Assembly (NCBI GenBank): GCA_003598085.1
Contig: QZKU01000143.1
Location: 1 to 64,000, forward strand
DNA: 64,000 nucleotides
Direction: 5' to 3'
From: Candidatus Abyssobacteria bacterium SURF_5
GTDB taxonomy: Bacteria; Abyssobacteria; SURF-5
The position numbers were made by a program, and so were the translations under genes. Positions 60,309 through 64,000 of this stretch are shown piece by piece (position 1 is the stretch's first letter; each line of letters begins with the position of its first letter). The notes under the pieces are model-generated. The model made no database searches. It saw only the letters and a program-made list of their open reading frames with translations, and was not told where the DNA came from.

Positions 60309-60731
60309 GAGTCCCGCGCAATGAGAAAAAGAAAACAAAACAGACCTTGATAAGGGGCGTATATCATCGTCAGAACTATGGCAAACATCATGCCATCCAA
60401 GCTTCGCTCCTTTTCTTTTCATGAAAATAGTCGCACCCATGAGTAAAATTAGCCCTTATTTTGGCCTGCCTCGGTCCCCCAGATTGTAGCTCGACTGCTT
60501 CCAGGAAATGATTGCTGAACCAAACTGCACCGCTTTGCACAAATTTGTAAATGTTACAAGAGTAGGCAAAAGAAGGAGCAATCTGCCTGCTGACGCGAAT
60601 TGTGATCATTTCATAACGGCGGATTTAAATCGCCAAATTCAAGCAAGTGCCCCCAATGGAGGAAACCGTTTTTGCTACCAGGAATGGAAACGCGTAAGAG
60701 GATCTGGGAGAGTAAATTTACCGAATAGTTG
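60309..60731. other. Intergenic stretch between hybrid kinase and HDOD genes
   Basis: 423 bases with no credible gene. It must hold the kinase promoter (minus). Seen in it: the 15-base palindrome at 60545-60559 and an imperfect GGCGGATTT/AAATCGCC dyad at 60618-60634. A plus-strand open frame of 80 codons in this stretch has no ribosome site and no family-like pattern. Confidence 0.6.
60545..60559. promoter_or_regulatory. Short palindrome, possible operator
   Basis: TTGTAA-ATG-TTACAA is an exact 6-3-6 inverted repeat in AT-rich sequence about 240 bases upstream of the hybrid kinase start. The size fits a homodimeric transcription factor site. No particular regulator family can be assigned. 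Confidence 0.35.
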
Positions 60732-61625
60732 CTATATCAGCATGATGTAATTAACCGACTCATAATAGGCCTGAAATGTCTCGGATAAAATACGGCTGAT
60801 ATTTTCTGCGGAGTTCTCATCCTGATTCGAAAATACAAGCTCCCACGCCCTCGGTTCTTCGATCCTTGAACAACTGGCGTCTCCGTCCCACCCTATCCTG
60901 TGGTGGCCGCAGAAGCTCTCCGCCAGAAATGCCAGCGCAGCCAACTGCTGGTCCTTGACATCGGCGGCTTTTTCCATGGAGGGAAGAGAATGATGGTATA
61001 AAATCGCATCCTTGAGAGAATCGGGCAACCGCCATTTGTCCACGAGCCATTCTCCAACCCGTTCGTGAGATTCCCCTAAAATCTGCCGCTCCGCCTCGAT
61101 CATCGGCACATCAGATCGAGTAACCTCATCGTAAATCAAAGAGAATTCCTCCCCGAAATACTCATCTATCACTATCTTTCCCATGTCATGCAGCAGACCC
61201 GCAATGAAATCATTCCCCTTGGCCCGCATCCCCACTTTACAGCTCAAAATGTGCGCCACCATCGCACAACTTGCGCTGTGCAACCAGAATTGCCTCCGAT
61301 TATACAACGCGTGCGAGTTCATCTTCTTAAACGCTTCAAAGAGAGAAAGACCCAGTGCAATGTTGCGCACCTCGTTCAGGCCAAGAACCACAATTGCCAA
61401 ATGAAGCGAATCCACCTGGCGTGTCATCCCATAAAAAGGAGAGTTTGCTATCTTCAATATCCGGCCGGCAAATGAGGGGTCTTGATGAATGGCCTTGCTA
61501 AGATCTGCGATCGAAACATCGGGATCCGATGCAAGCTCAAGGATCTTTATCCCCAGATCGGCTATCGTCGGCAGCTCTTGCACCCGCTCGACAAGCAGCT
61601 TCAGGTCTGCCTTGCTATGGGTCAT
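60732..61625 (-). CDS. HDOD-domain signalling protein
   Basis: A 297-residue HDOD protein. It starts VQELPTIADLGIKILELASDPDVSIADLSKAI, contains DPSFAGRILKIANSPFYG, and has the HD-like remnant IAGLLHDMGKIVIDEYFG. The family lacks full metal catalytic capacity and acts in signalling, motility, biofilm or stress control. GGGAGAG precedes the ATG at 61625. It is divergent from treZ and 423 bases upstream (minus strand) of the hybrid kinase, so separate transcription is likely. Confidence 0.93.
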   Translation of the reverse strand: MTHSKADLKLLVERVQELPTIADLGIKILELASDPDVSIADLSKAIHQDPSFAGRILKIANSPFYGMTRQVDSLHLAIVVLGLNEVRNIALGLSLFEAFKKMNSHALYNRRQFWLHSASCAMVAHILSCKVGMRAKGNDFIAGLLHDMGKIVIDEYFGEEFSLIYDEVTRSDVPMIEAERQILGESHERVGEWLVDKWRLPDSLKDAILYHHSLPSMEKAADVKDQQLAALAFLAESFCGHHRIGWDGDASCSRIEEPRAWELVFSNQDENSAENISRILSETFQAYYESVNYIMLI

Positions 61626-61958
61626 CAGGCTACGCTCTCCCCAGTTATTAACAAGTAATCGCCTTGAGAAAGGTGCAAATCTTGTACCAGACGGAGGAAC
61701 AGAAAAACCGGCAAATCCCCGAAATAAACATCTGCTCGCTTCTTTCTGGAATAAAAAAACATAAAAAAGTAGAAAAGTTGCCCATACTTAAAATCAATGT
61801 TTCACGCTGCTCAATTTAGGGACAAGGATGATCGACAAAAATTGCCGGGAAACCGACGGGATTTGCCGGCCTCGGCTTCGAAAAGGCGCGAATCCTCCGG
61901 CCGCCGACACAACATTGCCATTCTACAGCAACGTGAAATAATAGGAAGTAAATGAGAT
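61626..61958. other. Intergenic divergent region between HDOD gene and treZ
   Basis: 333 bases without a gene. An A-rich patch lies at 61751-61776 and a TTGCCA (61915-61920) followed after 16 bases by AATAAT (61937-61942) is a possible treZ promoter, but it would place the start only about 10 bases before the treZ ATG, so I give it low weight. Nothing else distinct. Confidence 0.5.
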
Positions 61959-63938
61959 ATGCCTTTCCCTCTCGTTAACTCGAAATTCAACCAGATGAAA
62001 CGGCCCAGCTCTGCGAAACAAAGGAAGACCGAATCAATTTCGGAAAGAGATCGCCGAAAGCTGCCAATCGGCGCGGAAATCATTCCCGGAAGAGGCGTGC
62101 ATTTCCGGGTGTGGGCCCCCCGAAGAGAGAACGTATCCGTGGTGGTCGAAAACGCCGGGGGAAAGAAGGCAAAAAAAGCGTACCCCCTCGTCGCCGAAAA
62201 GAGGGGTTACTTTTCAGGACTCGTCCCCGACCTCAACGCCGGAGCGCTTTATCGTTTCCAGTTGAACGACGATCTGTTTCTTCCCGATCCCGCCTCTCGA
62301 TTCCAGCCATTCGGGCCCGACGGGCCGTCACAAGTCGTTGACCCAACCGAGTATCAGTGGAACGATCAGAACTGGAAGGGGAGAGATTTAATGGGCCAGG
62401 TGTTCTATGAAATGCATATCGGCGCCTTCACGAAAAGAGGCACGTGGAGGGCGGCCGTTGAACATCTGCAGTACCTTGCCGAAACTGGCGTCACGATTCT
62501 TGAAGTCATGCCCGTTCATGAATTTCCGGGAAAATTCGGCTGGGGATACGATGGGGTGAACCTGTATGCGCCTTACCATCATTATGGAACCCCGAACGAT
62601 TTTCGATCTTTTGTGGACAAGGCCCATGCCGCGGGACTCGGAGTTGTCCTGGACGTGGTATACAACCATTTTGGGCCTGTCTCGAATTACCTGAGCGAAT
62701 TTTCCTTCGACTACTTCACCGACCGGTATGAAACCGAATGGGGGTATGCGATAAACTTCGACGGCAACAACTCTTTGCCCGTCCGCGAGTTTTACATCGA
62801 GAACGCCGGTTACTGGATAGATGAATTCCATCTCGACGGCCTGCGATTAGACGCTACACAGGCCATTCACGATCAGTCGGCAAAGCATATCATCGTACCG
62901 ATTATTCAGCGCGCGCGCGCAAAAGCCGGTCGCCGCTCCATTGTCGTCGTGGCTGAAAACGAGCCGCAAAATTTCCGTCTTCTCAAGGAGATTGAGCGGG
63001 GAGGCTTTGGCGTTGATGCCGTCTGGAACGATGACTTCCACCATAGCGCGATTGTGGCGTTGACACGTCAGAACGAGGGCTATTATGCCGATTACCTGGG
63101 GTGGCCGCAGGAACTCATATCCGCCGCCAAGTGGGGATACCTTTACCAGGGCCAATTCTATTCCTGGCAAAACAAGTGCAGGGGCAGTCCGGTTCTTGAG
63201 GTCCAGCCTTCTCGCTTCATCAACTTTCTTCAGAACCACGATCAGGCGGCGAATACTCTTCGAGGAGAACCAATCCATCTCCGGGCCCACCCTGGAAAGG
63301 TGCGAGCCCTGACGGCGTTCTTCCTTTTGATTCCCGGCACCCCGCTGCTCTTTCAAGGGCAGGAGTTCCATTCGTCAAAGCCTTTCGTTTATTTCGCCGA
63401 CCATAAGGAATCGTTGGCGAAGATAGTCCGGGAAGGACGCATGCAGTTCCTGAAACAATTCAACAGTTTCAGGGATCCCGAAGCGCAGGCCGTTCTCCCT
63501 GAACCCTCCGATCCCGCGACCTTCAACATGTGCAAACTGGAGCATGACGAGCGACGAACCAACTCTGCCGCTACCGCTCTGTACCGCGACCTCCTCTGGT
63601 TCAGGCGAATGGACCCGGTCTTTGCCGCCCAACGGACCGACTGGATGCATGGCGCCGTGATTGGTAGGGACATCTTTATCCTCCGGTTCCTGGGAGAGGA
63701 TAAAGGGGACAGATTGATCATCGTCAATCTCGGGATCAGCCGGCTGATCGTGCCCTCGCCGGAACCGCTCCTGGCGCCATCCGCAAACACGCACTGGGAA
63801 CTGCTCTGGTCGAGTGAATCCGTCAAGTATGGAGGCAGCGGCACGAATTCGATGGAGAAGGAAGGAAGATGGTCCATCCCCGGCAATGCAACGGTCGTCT
63901 TTGCGCCAAAAAAGGTCGTCCGTCTCTACTATGCATGA
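61959..63938 (+). CDS. treZ: Malto-oligosyltrehalose trehalohydrolase (TreZ)
   Basis: Releases trehalose from maltooligosyl-trehalose, the second step of the TreY/TreZ route from glycogen or maltodextrin. The 659-residue GH13 protein has an N-terminal CBM48-like sheet (VHFRVWAPRRENVSVVVENA), then the barrel with MPVHEFPGKFGWGYDGVNLYAPYHHYG, LDVVYNHFGP, nucleophile Asp about 298 in LRLDATQAIHD, acid/base Glu about 333 in VVVAENEPQN and the transition-state Asp in NFLQNHDQAAN. ATG 61959 has GGAAG about 10 bases upstream; ATG 61995 is in frame. Its end overlaps a following partial gene by 8 bases, often treY or a glycogen gene in other genomes, but that cannot be told here. Confidence 0.93.
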   Translation: MPFPLVNSKFNQMKRPSSAKQRKTESISERDRRKLPIGAEIIPGRGVHFRVWAPRRENVSVVVENAGGKKAKKAYPLVAEKRGYFSGLVPDLNAGALYRFQLNDDLFLPDPASRFQPFGPDGPSQVVDPTEYQWNDQNWKGRDLMGQVFYEMHIGAFTKRGTWRAAVEHLQYLAETGVTILEVMPVHEFPGKFGWGYDGVNLYAPYHHYGTPNDFRSFVDKAHAAGLGVVLDVVYNHFGPVSNYLSEFSFDYFTDRYETEWGYAINFDGNNSLPVREFYIENAGYWIDEFHLDGLRLDATQAIHDQSAKHIIVPIIQRARAKAGRRSIVVVAENEPQNFRLLKEIERGGFGVDAVWNDDFHHSAIVALTRQNEGYYADYLGWPQELISAAKWGYLYQGQFYSWQNKCRGSPVLEVQPSRFINFLQNHDQAANTLRGEPIHLRAHPGKVRALTAFFLLIPGTPLLFQGQEFHSSKPFVYFADHKESLAKIVREGRMQFLKQFNSFRDPEAQAVLPEPSDPATFNMCKLEHDERRTNSAATALYRDLLWFRRMDPVFAAQRTDWMHGAVIGRDIFILRFLGEDKGDRLIIVNLGISRLIVPSPEPLLAPSANTHWELLWSSESVKYGGSGTNSMEKEGRWSIPGNATVVFAPKKVVRLYYA

Positions 63939-64000
63939 AACCCTCGAATCCAAAATCCTGAAGCCCATTATCCGGCGCATCCCCCTGAATTTCCCGGAGC
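63931..64000 (+). CDS. Partial gene after treZ
   Basis: An open frame starting at ATG 63931 (MHETLESKILKPIIRRIPLN) overlaps the treZ stop by 8 bases and runs to the window end. Only 23 residues are visible and no family is recognisable; by position it may be treY or another trehalose/glycogen gene, but this is a guess. Confidence 0.4.
   Translation, partial: MHETLESKILKPIIRRIPLNFPE

Noticed and set aside
60508-60750. 80-codon plus-strand open frame between kinase and HDOD genes
   Set aside because: No ribosome site, overlaps the HDOD 3' end antisense, and composition is unlike the neighbours.
1-64000. CRISPR arrays, insertion sequences, prophage or integrative element
   Set aside because: No direct repeat array, transposase, integrase, phage structural gene or flanking att-like duplication was found in the window.

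Overview
The window reads as chromosomal DNA of an uncultivated, diderm (Gram-negative-type), probably anaerobic or facultative bacterium. Coding density is high, G+C looks moderate to fairly high, and I saw no phage, integrase, IS transposase, CRISPR array, rRNA or tRNA gene. Exported lipoproteins (M48 protease, two DUF3568 proteins, a LolA-like lipoprotein), TldD/TldE, an ArnC/ArnT-like pair, abundant two-component and HDOD proteins, DUF3786 and large carbohydrate-active proteins fit a deltaproteobacterial, Hydrogenedentes/Omnitrophota or PVC-like lineage. That placement is inference; the sequence does not name the organism.

Layout. 1-7.3 kb: a tightly overlapping plus-strand operon (glycosyltransferase end, lipid kinase, membrane M28 peptidase, prs, Zn alcohol dehydrogenase, tldD, tldE) closed by a perfect hairpin. 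7.3-8.1 kb: endonuclease V. 8.1-16.9 kb: a first hydantoinase/carboxylase-like pair hyuA-hyuB with an HD-domain protein between the subunits, followed by a large vWA-FecR-FHA membrane protein, galK and a lipoprotein. 17-21.3 kb: Gfo/Idh/MocA oxidoreductase, TIM-barrel isomerase, DUF3786, aroE, aroK. 21.3-30.1 kb (minus): small orphan protein, recA, thpR, nnrE, cstA, two DUF3568 lipoproteins, an M48 lipoprotein and a membrane protein that looks like a catalytically dead M28 peptidase.

30.3-36.5 kb (plus): a 1111-residue GH106-like protein, two orphans, an amidase and a MaoC-like dehydratase. 36.5-46 kb (minus): a receiver protein, a zinc-ribbon membrane protein, archease, RtcB, a MTH938-like protein, a macro domain, a solute-binding-protein/GH123-like fusion, a VanZ-like protein and an alkaline-phosphatase-superfamily enzyme with Thr at the nucleophile position. 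46.5-48.8 kb (plus): HEAT-repeat protein, sensorless histidine kinase, orphan. 48.8-52 kb (minus): GT2, GT39 and YdjC/ChbG deacetylase, resembling an Arn-type lipid modification set. 52.2-58 kb (plus): an unusually long MerR-type regulator and a second hyuA-hyuB pair whose B subunit carries a C-terminal SCP2-like lipid-binding domain. 58-61.6 kb (minus): hybrid histidine kinase and HDOD protein. 61.9-64 kb (plus): treZ and the start of an overlapping gene.

The candidates I consider least described are the HyuB-SCP2 fusion under a long MerR regulator, the solute-binding-protein/GH123-like fusion, the dead M28 protein beside an M48 lipoprotein, the vWA-FecR-FHA protein attached to the first hyu operon, and the RtcB/archease operon that starts with a stand-alone receiver.
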